Source of the DNA: Clostridiales bacterium
GTDB lineage: Bacteria > Bacillota > Clostridia > Oscillospirales > Oscillospiraceae
Direction of reading: 5' to 3'
Assembly: GCA_029010715.1 (NCBI GenBank)
Contig: JAQXKZ010000034.1
Coordinates: forward strand, 1 to 61,463
DNA length: 61,463 nt
Position 1 is the first letter of the stretch, and every line of letters begins with the position of its first letter. The translations under genes were made by a program, and so were the position numbers. Positions 32,368 through 42,635 of the stretch are shown here, piece by piece. The notes under the pieces were generated by a model. That model did no database searches. It was not told where the DNA came from and saw only the letters and a list, made by a program, of their open reading frames with translations.

Positions 32368-33645
32368 TTATTTTCCCGCCGGTTCAATGACCGATATGGC
32401 GAGCTTTTCACGGCAGAGGTTCTCAACCGCAAAGCGGCGGCACTCGTCGGCTGTCACAGTCTCCAGCACGCGGAAGGAATCGAGCGCGCAGTAGCCGTCG
32501 AAAACGCCGAAGGCCATGGAGACGCAGACATTGTCGAAATCCTCGAGCCCGCGCAGCCTCGCCCCGAGCGAGGCGCGTCTGGCGCGCTCAAAGGCCTCGC
32601 CGTCAAAACCCTCTCTGCCGATGCGCTCGACTTCAAGGCTGAACTCTTCGAGGACCCTGTCGGGGTCGCGGCTTTCGCCGCCGATGATCACTGTGCCGGT
32701 TCCGGCGGAGAAGTCCGTCTCATAGTCGAAATCCATGTTGAGCGTCCCGTCCGCGTAGAGCCTTGTGTAAAGCGGGGAGGATGTGCCGCAGAGCATACGC
32801 AGGCAGAGCGCCGACACCAGATGCTGGCGCAGGGCATCTTCTCCGCCCCGGGCGCATTCAAGCTTTGCGCCGATGAGAAACTGCGGCGCGGAGACAGGCG
32901 CCTTTTCGCGGCATTCCCTGCCGGCCGGCAGAGGGCCTTCCTTCCCGCCGAAATCGGCGCGGGGCACCTCGGCCCGCTCCGAGGGAAGCTCCCCGGCTGC
33001 GATGCGCTCGACAAGCTCCGGCTCGATGTCGCCCTCTACGCAGAGCACCATATTCGACGGCGCGTAAAATACCTTGTGGCAGTCGTAAAGGGTCTGTGCC
33101 GTGATCCCGGATATGCTCTCCACGGTACCGGCGACGCGGTCGCGGATAGGATGATGGTCATAGAGCAGCTTAAGGAGATTGTAGTATACAGTCATGCCGG
33201 GGTTGTCCTCGCCCATGCGTATCTCCTGCGCGATAATGCCCTGCTCCTTGGCGACGGTCTCGTCGGTGAAGTAGGGAGTGGATACAAAATGCAGCAGCAT
33301 CCGGAGGTTTTCCTCAAAGCCCTCCGTGCACTGAAAATAGTAGCAGGTCACGCCGCTGGAGGTGAAAGCGTTGGGGTCGGCTCCGTTTGCCGAGAGAATG
33401 TTCAGGGCATTGTCGCCGTTAGGCAGGTCGAACATCTTGTGCTCCAGAAAATGCGCGACGCCTGCGGGAGTGTCGACGGTCCTTCCGTCTGTATTGAAGC
33501 GACGGTGCGCTCCGCCGTAGTTGGTCATGAACGCGGCGTAATACGTGGAGAAGTCCTTTTTCGGCAGAACTCTTATCTCAAGCCCGTTCGGCAGGACAGT
33601 GCTGTAAAGCTTTTCGCCTATCTCCGGGTATTCACTCAGCTTCAT
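32368..33645 (-). CDS. yfmH: M16 zinc peptidase, YfmH type
   Basis: A 425-residue M16 (insulinase/PqqL) family protein. The inverted zinc site is intact: AGVAHFLEHKMFD gives H65-x-x-E68-H69, and the distal Glu lies in EQGIIAQEIRMGEDNPG. The C-terminal half is the second M16 domain. In Bacillus subtilis the pair YfmF/YfmH is linked to 5-aminopentanol modification of elongation factor EF-P. Here it overlaps the yfmF gene by 14 bases, which supports the paired function; the biochemical step is not known. Downstream by 30 bases is lgt. Confidence 0.88.
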   Translation of the reverse strand: MKLSEYPEIGEKLYSTVLPNGLEIRVLPKKDFSTYYAAFMTNYGGAHRRFNTDGRTVDTPAGVAHFLEHKMFDLPNGDNALNILSANGADPNAFTSSGVTCYYFQCTEGFEENLRMLLHFVSTPYFTDETVAKEQGIIAQEIRMGEDNPGMTVYYNLLKLLYDHHPIRDRVAGTVESISGITAQTLYDCHKVFYAPSNMVLCVEGDIEPELVERIAAGELPSERAEVPRADFGGKEGPLPAGRECREKAPVSAPQFLIGAKLECARGGEDALRQHLVSALCLRMLCGTSSPLYTRLYADGTLNMDFDYETDFSAGTGTVIIGGESRDPDRVLEEFSLEVERIGREGFDGEAFERARRASLGARLRGLEDFDNVCVSMAFGVFDGYCALDSFRVLETVTADECRRFAVENLCREKLAISVIEPAGK

Positions 33646-34936
33646 CGGCCCTGTCCTCCTCTCCGTTCCCTTTAAGGAAATATATAAGGTCGCATTCTAT
33701 TGAGCCGGCGATGGCCGTCACATCCTCTTTGGTGACGTCCTCTATAAGCTCGGCCAGCTCCATCGGGCCGTAGTCCAGCCCGTCCAGAGACTGCGACAGC
33801 CAGAAGCCCTCAAGCTCGCCCTGACTGTCCATCGTCGCGCGCAGGTCGGAGGCGACGCCCTTCTTTGCCGCGATGAGCTCCCCGTCGCTTATCTCCCCGT
33901 TTCTTATGCTCTCAAGCTGGGCGAATATTTCGTCCCGCGCCGCGTCGAGCTTGTCAAACTCTATGCCCGATGCGACAAGCATGATGCCCTTGTGCAGATA
34001 CAGTATCGAGCTTGCATAATAGCACAGCGACAGCTTTTCGCGCACGTTCATAAACAGTTTTGAGGTCGCGCCGCTGCCGTACACGCTGTTGAACACATAG
34101 AGCGCGGGGATATCCGGCTCCTCCATGCACTCGCCGAGGCGGAAGCCCATCACCAGCTTGCCCTGGGTGACGTCCATCGTCTCCTCAACGAAGCGGGTAT
34201 GCTCCTCCAGCGCGTTCATGCGCAGGTCGGTGCCGATCTCATAGTCGATCTCGCTGCGCGGCATGGTGGAAAATGCGTCGCGCAATGCGGAGACGACCTC
34301 GCCGTTTGGCGCCTTGCCGCAGTAGAAAATCTCGACGGGGCTGGTCTGTATGAGAGCGCGGTAATGCCGGGTCAGCTTTTTGTAATGGATGTTCTCGGCT
34401 TCGGCCTCTCCGCCGAAACGGCTGACGGCAAAATCCTCGCAGCAGCACATCTCCTCTATGCAGCGGGAGATCGAGTAGCTGCGCTTGTCGTTGACGCGGC
34501 TGCGGATGAGCTCGAGCAGCTTGTCACGCTCGCTCTCCACATACTGCGGCAGCAGAAGCCCGCCGCGAGTGGCGGGGGAGAGCAGCAGCTGCGCCATGAG
34601 CTCCGAAACCTGGCCCAGCAGGGCCTCGCCGCCGGGCAGATAGTCCGGCTCCGGAAAACTGCCGTAAAAGCCGATGCAGTGTATCTCGCCGATGCGGCGC
34701 ACGACCGGCTCGATCGCCGTCCCGTACAGCTCGTCCATGCGCCTTGACAGCTGCTCCATATCGCTGTAGCGGGTGGTGCCGCGGCGCAGCACAAATGGTA
34801 TGACCGCGTTCATCGCCGCCGTCTCGCGGCGCAGCTGTGTGAGCAAATTCACGCTCATGCAGGCGGTTTTGAACTTGTCCGAATGCAGATGGCTCAGAAA
34901 AACGCCTGGCATGAGCTCGGTTCTGCTATACTCCAT
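33632..34936 (-). CDS. yfmF: M16-like partner protein, YfmF type (no zinc site)
   Basis: A 434-residue M16-fold protein that lacks the H-x-x-E-H motif; at that position it has VLRRGTTRYSDMEQLSRRMD. This matches the usual pattern of one active and one inactive M16 subunit forming a clam-shaped pair. The start at 34936 is preferred because GGAGGTG lies 5 bases before it; the ATG 18 bases upstream has none. A minus-strand TATAAT at 35002-34997 may be its promoter -10 box, with a weak -35. First gene of yfmF-yfmH-lgt and the acidic protein. Role by analogy: helps EF-P modification. Confidence 0.85.
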   Translation of the reverse strand: MEYSRTELMPGVFLSHLHSDKFKTACMSVNLLTQLRRETAAMNAVIPFVLRRGTTRYSDMEQLSRRMDELYGTAIEPVVRRIGEIHCIGFYGSFPEPDYLPGGEALLGQVSELMAQLLLSPATRGGLLLPQYVESERDKLLELIRSRVNDKRSYSISRCIEEMCCCEDFAVSRFGGEAEAENIHYKKLTRHYRALIQTSPVEIFYCGKAPNGEVVSALRDAFSTMPRSEIDYEIGTDLRMNALEEHTRFVEETMDVTQGKLVMGFRLGECMEEPDIPALYVFNSVYGSGATSKLFMNVREKLSLCYYASSILYLHKGIMLVASGIEFDKLDAARDEIFAQLESIRNGEISDGELIAAKKGVASDLRATMDSQGELEGFWLSQSLDGLDYGPMELAELIEDVTKEDVTAIAGSIECDLIYFLKGNGEEDRADEAE

Positions 34937-35027
34937 GGAGCACCTCCACTGCATGTCTGCGCCATTTGCCGCAGACAGATCTTATCTGCTTCCGTATTAT
35001 ACCACCGGGAGGAATAAAATGGTAGAA

Positions 35028-38000
35028 CTATTTGTTAACATCCTCCCCGTCGAGCGTAATGCCGCTGCGGCCGTATTCAATACGGTGAGTGACGCCTGCA
35101 GCGTCCGTCCAGAGAACGCTGCAGCCGGCGGTCAGAGAGGGATCGGCCGGAGAGACGCACAGCTTCCCGCCGCGGAGGCGGAGGCCGAGAAGCTCCTGTG
35201 TTACGGCGCGGAAATACCAGCCGGCAGAGCCGGTGTACCAGGTCCAGCCGGCAAGACCCCCGCGTCCCGGGGCTGAACTGACGTCGGCGGGCAGGACGTA
35301 CGGCTCGGCCTCGTAACGGCGGAGATCGTGTGTCTCGGGCAGCAGCATGTCGAGAATCACCCGGCCGGTTTCGGCCATGTTCAGTCTCATTGCGGCCATT
35401 GCCAGCCAAATCGCGCCATGGGTATACTGGCCGCCGTTTTCACGCCAGCCCCGGCCGTAGCCGGTAATATATCCGGGGCTTCTTTCGGATACGGAATAGG
35501 GCGGATCGAGCAGCTTGACTATCCGCTGCTCCCGGTCGACGAGCCTTGTCAGAGCAGCCGACAGCGCGGCGCGGGATCTCTCCGGAGAAGCATAACCGGA
35601 AAGCACCGCCCAGCTCTGCGCGACGGAGTCAATGCGCGCTCCGCCGCCGAGAGGCTCCCCGTCGGAGTACCAGCCGCGCAGGTACCACTGTCCGTTGAAG
35701 GCTTCATCGGCCGCACGCCCGACCTCTCCGGCAAGACGCTCGTACTTCTCCGCGCCCTCCTTGCCGAGAGAGCGCAGCAGCGAGGAAAACCGGCCGGCAC
35801 AGTGGGCGAGAAACCAGCCGAGCCACACGCTCTCGCCGCCGACCTTGTCCAGCGCGTCGTTCCAGTCGCCGCTGCCGATATAGGGCAGACCGTGTTCGCC
35901 TAGGCCGCGGCGGATGCAGCAGCCGAGCGCCGCGGCGGCGTGATCCAGCACGGAGGCGGATATATCGGAGCGCCGGGCGGTCTCGTAGCGGTCATGTTCG
36001 CCGGCTTCGAGCGTGGGAGAGCTTATATACGGCTCCGCGATACCGCAAAGCGCACTGTCTCCTGTGGCCTCGACATACTCGCACAGCGCCCATACCAGCC
36101 ACAGCAGATCGTCAGAGCAGCGGGTGCGCACGCCGCGGTCGCCGTCGGGGTGTTCATGCCACCAGTGCATGACGTCGCCCTCCGCATACTGATGGCGGCA
36201 GCAGGAGAGTATCTGCTCTCTGGCGTAACGCGGATTTATGAGCATGAGGTTGACGCTGTCCTGAAGCTGATCGCGAAAACCCACCGCGCCGCCGCTCTGA
36301 TATATGCTGCTGCGCCCCTCAAGGCGGCAGGCGTCAGTCTGGTATACGGCCCAGCTGTTCATATAGTGCTCCAGCGCCGTACCGCCGCCGCACAGATTAA
36401 ACCTGCCGAGCAGGCTCTTCCAGCGCGCGGATACGGCGGAGAGCAGCATGGCGGCGCAGTCCGGGTCGCAGAGCTCGCGAAACTCCTCCTCACCGCAGCA
36501 GGCGCAGCACAGCACAGTCTGCAGCCCGGGCTTTATGCGCAGGCGTACTGCCGCCGGGACGAAGTCCGCTTCAACCGAGGATTCGCTGCCGCTGCCCATG
36601 AGCATACGCACGCCCGGCAGGTAGCTTTGCGCGCTGCTTACCGATACGCAGCCGCCGCGGACGTCCGTCCGCGTACATTCCCTGCCGCCGAGGCAGAGCC
36701 CGGCGTCCCATATGAGCTCCATATCCTCCGCGCCCTCGACCAGAAGAATGCGCGCGTCGATGCCCCAGGGGATGAACATGGTGGTCCTGATACGCCGGGT
36801 ACCGAGCTCCTTTTCCCAGACGGCGCGGCCGGGAGCGTAGCTCACGCGGCACACATAGCCGTCGTTCGCGGCAAAGAGGCTGACCGGCATGCCGTCAAGC
36901 ACGGTATAGACACGCTCATGTCCGATAACATCGTATATGTCATCGGGCGGAGCGATAAGGCGCATTTCACGGGCGTTCTTAAGCCAGAGCCCGGCGGGAC
37001 CGAAGTCGGCGGCGATCGCGCCGAGACTGCCGTTGGTGAGCATATGCTGCCATATGCGCGCCGGCATCGAATCCCGGACACTGAAGTCAAACTCGCTCCC
37101 GTTCCAGCCGTACACGGGCACGGAGCCGGAGGAGCGCGGAGCTCCGGCCGGCGCGCCGGACAGGGGGCGGTACGGTACCGGAGCCTCGCCGATGACTACG
37201 GCGGAGCGGCTTTTGATGATATCCGCCGCGGCGGTAGGGGCGGTGAATATCCCTCCGGGGCTTGCAAAGAGCGCTTCAAGCCCGACGGAGGAAAGCAGCT
37301 GAGTTATGCGGCGCTGCAGAGGCTGGATATACTCGCCCTGTTCGTCGCTGAGATAGACGAGCTCGGCGTCAAGCCCGCAGCTTTTGAGAAGGCAGAACTG
37401 CTTGAGAAGCTTTTCTGCCTCCACTGCGCCGCCGTCGCAGCAGATCAGGGGAAGGTCGCCGGATATGCCATACTGCCAGAGGGCGCTCTGGGGCACGGCG
37501 GCGGAGAGCGTGTTCCGCCAGAGCGGGAGGACAAGCTCCATCGCCGCGCCCAGCTCATCCTCGGACATGCCCAGATGCAGAGCCGCGGCGGCGGGCATAC
37601 AGCCGGCGCGTTCACTGCCGGAGGCAAGTATGCGCACGGCCCCGGCCTTCGCGTCGGCGGCGCTGCCGCCGAGACAGAGAGCAAAGCGGAGAGACTGCGC
37701 AGCGCCGCTCTGCGTCCCGGGGCGGACGGACAGCCTCCCCTGCGCGTCGCAGCTGAAGGCGGCGGGGGAAGCGCAGGCAAGGCACAGCCAGACGCCGTTG
37801 TCTCTGCCTTTGGGCAGACGGTGCAGCAGGACAAAACCGTCATGCGCCTCGGCGGCGATGCCGAGCTTCCAGTATGCGCTGTGGCTCTCCCAGTCGCGAA
37901 GCTGCGCCAGTATGGGCCTGAGAGAGAGCTCAAGAGCCACGTGGCTCACATCGTCCCGCGCAGGCAGGCAGACCTCGATAAACTGACCCCATTCGCCCTC

Positions 38001-41000
38001 GGCGACGCTGAGCGAGACGGTGCAGCCGCCGCCGGCGCCGCTGAAGCTCCAGCGGGCAGCATCCTCACCGAACTCCCACAGTTCGCTCCCGCCGCCGGGT
38101 ATGAGCGGCCTGCCGTCAAGACTGATACTTAGACCGCCGCCGTGAGACGAGGAATATATGCAGCGCTCGCCGAGAAAGGCGGCGCTGCCGCCCGTGGAGC
38201 TTACACGTATGCTGTAGGCCCCGTTGGAGAGCAGGCAGGCCCGCTCCGCGTCCTGTGCCCTGCCGCGCAGCCGCCATTGCCTGCGGACGGCCTGACGCGG
38301 GCGCTCGGGAACCTGGGCGCTGTCGCGGCGCATGACGACGCCGGAGTCCGGCAGCTTTTCCTGCAGCAGCAGCGTATAGGCCGCCATATCGGGTTCGGAC
38401 ATGAAAAGCTCCTGCACGCAGTTGCCGCCGACGGCGTTGGCCGCGGCAAGAATGCTCATGCTCACATGGTGGGCCATGTAGCAGCGGACCTGCTCGCCGT
38501 CCTCACGGCGGCAGCGGCCGGGCGTGAAGTCCAGAGCTTCAATATAGCCGAAGCGGCCCGTAGCGCCGATATCCCTTAACCGACGCAGATTTCTTGCGGC
38601 GGCCGCCGGGTCGACGGCCAGAGCCAGAAAGCTGCTGTAGGGCGAGACGACCATGTCGTTTTCCTGACCGCGCTTGAGAGCCAGAGACGGACAGCCATGG
38701 GCCTTGTAGCGGTAGCTGAGAGAAGCGTCCAGAGAATAAAAGGCGCTTTCGGATATGCCCCAGGGCTTGCCGGGGAAGTGCCGGCGCTTCTGCACGAACA
38801 GACAGAAGCGGTCGCTCTCGTAGAGAAGGCTTGCCCGGTACACGGGCAGAAACAGCGCGGGCATGAGGTATTCAAACATGGTACCGGTCCAGCTGGCGAG
38901 GCCCCGGTAGCCGTCCTTCTGAAGCTGGGCGCGGCTAAGACTGCGCCAGTGGCGGAGAGGCACGTCGCCCTTCGCAACGGCGATATAGCTCGTAAGCATG
39001 GCCTCGCTTGCCATAAGATCGTACCAGCCGCCGCTGCCGCGCGATTTCTCGGTGTCGTAGCATATGTGGAAAAGGCCTCTCACCCGGTCGTAAAGCGGGG
39101 CGAAATCCATAGCTTCCATCAGTGCACGCAGGCGCGCGGCCGCCCCGGCTTCGCCCCAGCGTTCAAGAGCCTGAGCTGTGACGAGCAAGCCGGCGTAGAG
39201 ATTGCCGCTGTCGACGGTGGAGATATACGGAGGGAGGAGCGGACGGAGACTGCGGGTATCGTACCAGTTGTAAAAGTGGCCCATGTGCCGGGGCATCCTC
39301 TCCAGCGTGGGAAGCATGCGGAGGATATAGCCGGAGGCTTCCCGGCGCGCAATGATGCCGCAGTCCGCGGCGGCCGCCGCCGCGGCCAGGGCCAGACCGA
39401 TATTTGTCGGCGAGGTGCGGTGCGCCACGCCCGTCGGCGGCTGCTCCTGAAAATTGTCCGGAGGCAGAAAGTTGTCCTCCTCACCGGAAAAGCGGAGAAG
39501 ATACTGCCATGAGTCGTTCACGGACGAGAGCAGCAGCTCGCGGTCCCGCGGACTCAGCTCCCGTTCACGGCAGGCGGGAAGGGCCAGAGCCGCCGCGGCG
39601 GCCGGGGAGAGCAGCCACATGAAGCCGGAAGCCTTGCCTATGACCAGCGGGGAGAAGGCCATAAGCACGACGCCGAGGACCACGGAGATCCACATGGCGC
39701 GCACATTGGCCGAGAGCCTGACGCCGCCGCCGGACTGTGCAAAGGTCTGCCACTGCAGCAGGCGACGGTGGCTTATCAGCATACGCCAGAGCGCGGTCAG
39801 GATGGCGGTCAGGCATACCCAGGCCTCAAAGGGCAGCAGCCACAGGCGCATGAAGGTGCGCACAATGGCTCCGCCGAGGCCGGTCAGGACCCGCGTATGC
39901 CGGCGGAGCCTGAAGCGTTCACGCCGGCAGAGGCCGTGCTCGATCATGGCGGCGAAAAGGCTGCTCAGCAGCGCCAGCAGGGCGGCCCATGCCGCCAGAG
40001 CCGGGCCGGGCCAGGGCATGAAAAAGCCGGTCAGCAGCGCGGCGAGAGTGGCGGGAGGTACGAGACTGCGCCGCAGCGAGTCAAAGAGGCGGAAGCCGTC
40101 TATATCGGCGAGCTCCCGGACGAAGATCCAGCGGGCGTTCTGCCAGTCCCCGCGTATCCAGCGGTGCTGGCGTTTGAAGTAGGCGAGGGGCGTGTCCGGA
40201 AAGGCGTCGGAGAACTCCGCGTCGCCCATGTAGGCTCCGCGCAGGTACGCGCCTTCAAGCGCGTCATGCGAGAGTACGCGCCCTTCGGGGAAGCGCCCGG
40301 CGGTACAGCGGAGCAGGGCCGCGGCGTCTATGAGCCCCTTACCGGCAAAGCCGCCGCTGTCAAAGGCGTCCATGTACAGCTCGCCGCAGAGACTGCCGTA
40401 GGGATCGCTGCCGCCGCTGCCCGCGAAAATCAGGGAGAAATCGGTGGCGTTCGCGCTGGCGAGCTCGGTCTCGATGCGGGGGTGGATTATCGCGTGGCCG
40501 GAGACGACGGTGTTTGTACGGCCGTCGATAACGGGCCGGCAGAGCGGATGCAGCGCGGCGCCGATAAGCTTGGCGAGAGAGCCGGGATATATCCGGGTAT
40601 CGGCGTCAAGAGTGATGATATAGCGCGTGCCCTTCAGCGCGGAAACGTCGCCTGTGACGCGAAGCCCGCTTTCCTGCCCGCACAGCAGCCTCGCGAGCTC
40701 CACCAGCGCGCCGCGCTTGCGCTCATGGCCGCTGTAGCCCTCGCCGTCAAAGCTGCGCGGACGGGTGAACAGGTAAAAGCCGCCGCCGTATTTCGCGTTG
40801 AGAGCTTCTACGGCTTCCCGCGCCTGACTGAGAAGTCCGGCGTCGGCCTCCGTTTCGGCAGTGGGGGCGGCAGGGAGGTCGGCCAGCAGGCCGAAGCTCA
40901 GATTCCTGCCTTCACGGCGGCTGGCAAGGCGCAGAGCTTCGAGCCGGCGCGGATCGCAGCTGCCGAGAATGACGGAGATAACACAGATGCTGCGTCCCTC

Positions 41001-42017
41001 GTCGGGGACGCCGCCGCTCATATCCATGCGCGGAAGCGGCCGGGGTCGGACCGAATGCATGAGGGCAAAGTCAAGGATGCCCTTCACAAGTTCGGACACC
41101 GGCAGCAGGAGCAGCAGCGCCGTGGGCAGGCTGCCGAGACTGAAGGCGCACCAGAAGCTGAGAAACAGGGTGAGCAGCAGATTCGCGGAGATATACAGAG
41201 CGGCCGCGCCGCGCTTCGGCTCGCCGTACAGAAGCACGCCGACGTGTATACCGCGTTCCGCGGCCTCGTCTATGAGCTCCTGTGCCAGAACATGCTCCTC
41301 AACACCGCGTTCCGCGGCCATGTCCTCGAGGCGGCGCAGATAGTCGGATTTGGTCTCGCGGTCCATGGCGGAATAGTCCCCGCCGGGGTCGCGCGACAGT
41401 ATTGCTCCGCATACGTCGACGGAATCCAGAAGGCTCTCCATATCCATAGAGGAGAGCAGACGCAGCGAGGTGAAGAGCGCTGACAGTTCCTGCGCCTGCG
41501 CCCCGGTGTCGGGCGAGGTCTGCATACGGCGGCAGCTCTGCGCAACGGCGGCGATGAGCACGGCGCGCATCGCGGCGGGGAAAAGATACAGCTCGCGCCG
41601 CGGGAGCACGCTGACGGTCTGGAACGCGTCAAGAAACAGGCGGCAGCGCTCCTCCGTCAGCTTGCCGTGTCCGGACTGCAGCAGAGCGCGGCAGAGCTCC
41701 TCGATTATAAGACCGTCGCGGCAGCGGCGCAGAGAGCGCGAGCGGCGCAGCTCGTCCTCCGCGCCCGGACACTCGCGCTGTATCATGTACCAGTTGTCGA
41801 GCAGCCATTCACAGGCGGCCGGAACCCTGGCGGAGCTGCCGAAGCGCTGCTGCAGGACGTCGCGGAAACGGCGCAGGCGGCGGCGGCAGGCGCGAAGCTG
41901 CGCTGCCGCCTGACTGCCGCCGCCGTATCCGACGCTCTTCAGAAGTCTTGCGCAGGAGCGGGCGTAATCGCCGAGCTTTTCGTTTTCTATATACGGTACG
42001 ATATTGATGCTGTCCAT
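35028..42017 (-). CDS. Cyclic beta-1,2-glucan synthase-like protein (GT84-GH94)
   Basis: A 2329-residue membrane enzyme related to NdvB/ChvB/Cgs. Order: N-terminal region 1-265; membrane helices about 270-315; a GT84/GT2 domain about 350-640 with the D-x-D in YIITLDADTRIYPGSLAKLI and R-W motif YFKRQHRWIRGDWQN; more helices 655-820; a glycoamylase-like domain about 860-1165 (NIGLALAAAAAAADCG, then TVDSGNLYAGLLVTAQALER); beta-sandwich regions about 1230-1880; and a C-terminal (alpha/alpha)6 GH94 domain 1885-2280 with VGFRDQLQDSVNLMLINP and IGSGDWNDALDKVG, whose Asp is the phosphorylase acid. It should build and trim beta-1,2-glucan chains. Proteobacterial forms are about 2800 residues; this one lacks part of the N terminus. 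It stands alone, so regulation is unknown. Confidence 0.88.
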   Translation of the reverse strand: MDSINIVPYIENEKLGDYARSCARLLKSVGYGGGSQAAAQLRACRRRLRRFRDVLQQRFGSSARVPAACEWLLDNWYMIQRECPGAEDELRRSRSLRRCRDGLIIEELCRALLQSGHGKLTEERCRLFLDAFQTVSVLPRRELYLFPAAMRAVLIAAVAQSCRRMQTSPDTGAQAQELSALFTSLRLLSSMDMESLLDSVDVCGAILSRDPGGDYSAMDRETKSDYLRRLEDMAAERGVEEHVLAQELIDEAAERGIHVGVLLYGEPKRGAAALYISANLLLTLFLSFWCAFSLGSLPTALLLLLPVSELVKGILDFALMHSVRPRPLPRMDMSGGVPDEGRSICVISVILGSCDPRRLEALRLASRREGRNLSFGLLADLPAAPTAETEADAGLLSQAREAVEALNAKYGGGFYLFTRPRSFDGEGYSGHERKRGALVELARLLCGQESGLRVTGDVSALKGTRYIITLDADTRIYPGSLAKLIGAALHPLCRPVIDGRTNTVVSGHAIIHPRIETELASANATDFSLIFAGSGGSDPYGSLCGELYMDAFDSGGFAGKGLIDAAALLRCTAGRFPEGRVLSHDALEGAYLRGAYMGDAEFSDAFPDTPLAYFKRQHRWIRGDWQNARWIFVRELADIDGFRLFDSLRRSLVPPATLAALLTGFFMPWPGPALAAWAALLALLSSLFAAMIEHGLCRRERFRLRRHTRVLTGLGGAIVRTFMRLWLLPFEAWVCLTAILTALWRMLISHRRLLQWQTFAQSGGGVRLSANVRAMWISVVLGVVLMAFSPLVIGKASGFMWLLSPAAAAALALPACRERELSPRDRELLLSSVNDSWQYLLRFSGEEDNFLPPDNFQEQPPTGVAHRTSPTNIGLALAAAAAAADCGIIARREASGYILRMLPTLERMPRHMGHFYNWYDTRSLRPLLPPYISTVDSGNLYAGLLVTAQALERWGEAGAAARLRALMEAMDFAPLYDRVRGLFHICYDTEKSRGSGGWYDLMASEAMLTSYIAVAKGDVPLRHWRSLSRAQLQKDGYRGLASWTGTMFEYLMPALFLPVYRASLLYESDRFCLFVQKRRHFPGKPWGISESAFYSLDASLSYRYKAHGCPSLALKRGQENDMVVSPYSSFLALAVDPAAAARNLRRLRDIGATGRFGYIEALDFTPGRCRREDGEQVRCYMAHHVSMSILAAANAVGGNCVQELFMSEPDMAAYTLLLQEKLPDSGVVMRRDSAQVPERPRQAVRRQWRLRGRAQDAERACLLSNGAYSIRVSSTGGSAAFLGERCIYSSSHGGGLSISLDGRPLIPGGGSELWEFGEDAARWSFSGAGGGCTVSLSVAEGEWGQFIEVCLPARDDVSHVALELSLRPILAQLRDWESHSAYWKLGIAAEAHDGFVLLHRLPKGRDNGVWLCLACASPAAFSCDAQGRLSVRPGTQSGAAQSLRFALCLGGSAADAKAGAVRILASGSERAGCMPAAAALHLGMSEDELGAAMELVLPLWRNTLSAAVPQSALWQYGISGDLPLICCDGGAVEAEKLLKQFCLLKSCGLDAELVYLSDEQGEYIQPLQRRITQLLSSVGLEALFASPGGIFTAPTAAADIIKSRSAVVIGEAPVPYRPLSGAPAGAPRSSGSVPVYGWNGSEFDFSVRDSMPARIWQHMLTNGSLGAIAADFGPAGLWLKNAREMRLIAPPDDIYDVIGHERVYTVLDGMPVSLFAANDGYVCRVSYAPGRAVWEKELGTRRIRTTMFIPWGIDARILLVEGAEDMELIWDAGLCLGGRECTRTDVRGGCVSVSSAQSYLPGVRMLMGSGSESSVEADFVPAAVRLRIKPGLQTVLCCACCGEEEFRELCDPDCAAMLLSAVSARWKSLLGRFNLCGGGTALEHYMNSWAVYQTDACRLEGRSSIYQSGGAVGFRDQLQDSVNLMLINPRYAREQILSCCRHQYAEGDVMHWWHEHPDGDRGVRTRCSDDLLWLVWALCEYVEATGDSALCGIAEPYISSPTLEAGEHDRYETARRSDISASVLDHAAAALGCCIRRGLGEHGLPYIGSGDWNDALDKVGGESVWLGWFLAHCAGRFSSLLRSLGKEGAEKYERLAGEVGRAADEAFNGQWYLRGWYSDGEPLGGGARIDSVAQSWAVLSGYASPERSRAALSAALTRLVDREQRIVKLLDPPYSVSERSPGYITGYGRGWRENGGQYTHGAIWLAMAAMRLNMAETGRVILDMLLPETHDLRRYEAEPYVLPADVSSAPGRGGLAGWTWYTGSAGWYFRAVTQELLGLRLRGGKLCVSPADPSLTAGCSVLWTDAAGVTHRIEYGRSGITLDGEDVNK

Positions 42018-42210
42018 GTTGATCTCCTGTAAAAAAACAGTTATATCAAACAGTTTTTCCCAGTACGGGGAATATATGCACGAAACGCGGAGACGCAGAG
42101 ACTGAACATGCGCGGCGTTGACGTGCGCGCGTTTCGAGGCCGTCGCGGCCCGATCTGAGGCCCGGCGAAGCGGCGTTCAATTTTTTGACGTCTGTGTAAA
42201 GAAAAAAAGC

Positions 42211-42239
42211 TTGACAGCCGTGCGGACGGGTAGTATACT
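42211..42239 (+). promoter_or_regulatory. Sigma-A promoter of ylxM-ffh
   Basis: TTGACA (42211-42216) and TATACT (42234-42239) are 17 bases apart, 36 bases before the ylxM start codon. Confidence 0.85.
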
Positions 42240-42275
42240 CTGTTAAGCTGTAATGCTTGACAGGAGGGTTGGCGC

Positions 42276-42632
42276 GTGGACAACGGCAGATTGACAAGAA
42301 GTATGCTGTTGGATTTCTACGGGGAGCTGCTCACGGACAAGCAGAGAGAGTGCTTCGACCTGCACTACAACGAGGATCTGTCGCTGTCGGAGATCGCCGA
42401 ACAGCTCGGCATTTCGCGGCAGGGAGTCTGGGACAATATCCGCCGCGCGGAGGCCGCGATGGAGGATATAGAAAAAAAGACGGGACTACTGCTGCGCTTT
42501 GAGGAGAACCGCCGGTCGCTGGAGAGGCTTCTGACAAAGCTCGAAAAGCTCGCCGGAGAGACCGGAGGCGCGGCGCACGACACGGCCGTCGAGGCCGCCG
42601 ACGAGGTAAGGACACTGATATCGAGAGGTTAG
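42276..42632 (+). CDS. ylxM: YlxM-family DNA-binding protein
   Basis: A 118-residue protein of the YlxM/p13 family with a sigma-70 region 4-like helix-turn-helix: TDKQRECFDLHYNEDLSLSE, then IAEQLGISRQGVWDNIRRAE. The start is GTG 42276, chosen for AGGAGGG 8 bases upstream. YlxM is nearly always next to ffh and can modulate signal-recognition-particle function in streptococci. Here ffh follows after 3 bases. A C-terminal helical extension (residues 80-118) ends in an acidic stretch. Confidence 0.93.
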   Translation: MDNGRLTRSMLLDFYGELLTDKQRECFDLHYNEDLSLSEIAEQLGISRQGVWDNIRRAEAAMEDIEKKTGLLLRFEENRRSLERLLTKLEKLAGETGGAAHDTAVEAADEVRTLISRG

Positions 42633-42635
42633 AAT

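Noticed and set aside
35940-41483. Several long plus-strand open frames opposite the glucan synthase gene
   Set aside because: They follow the GC pattern of the true minus-strand gene, have no ribosome sites and show no domain motifs.
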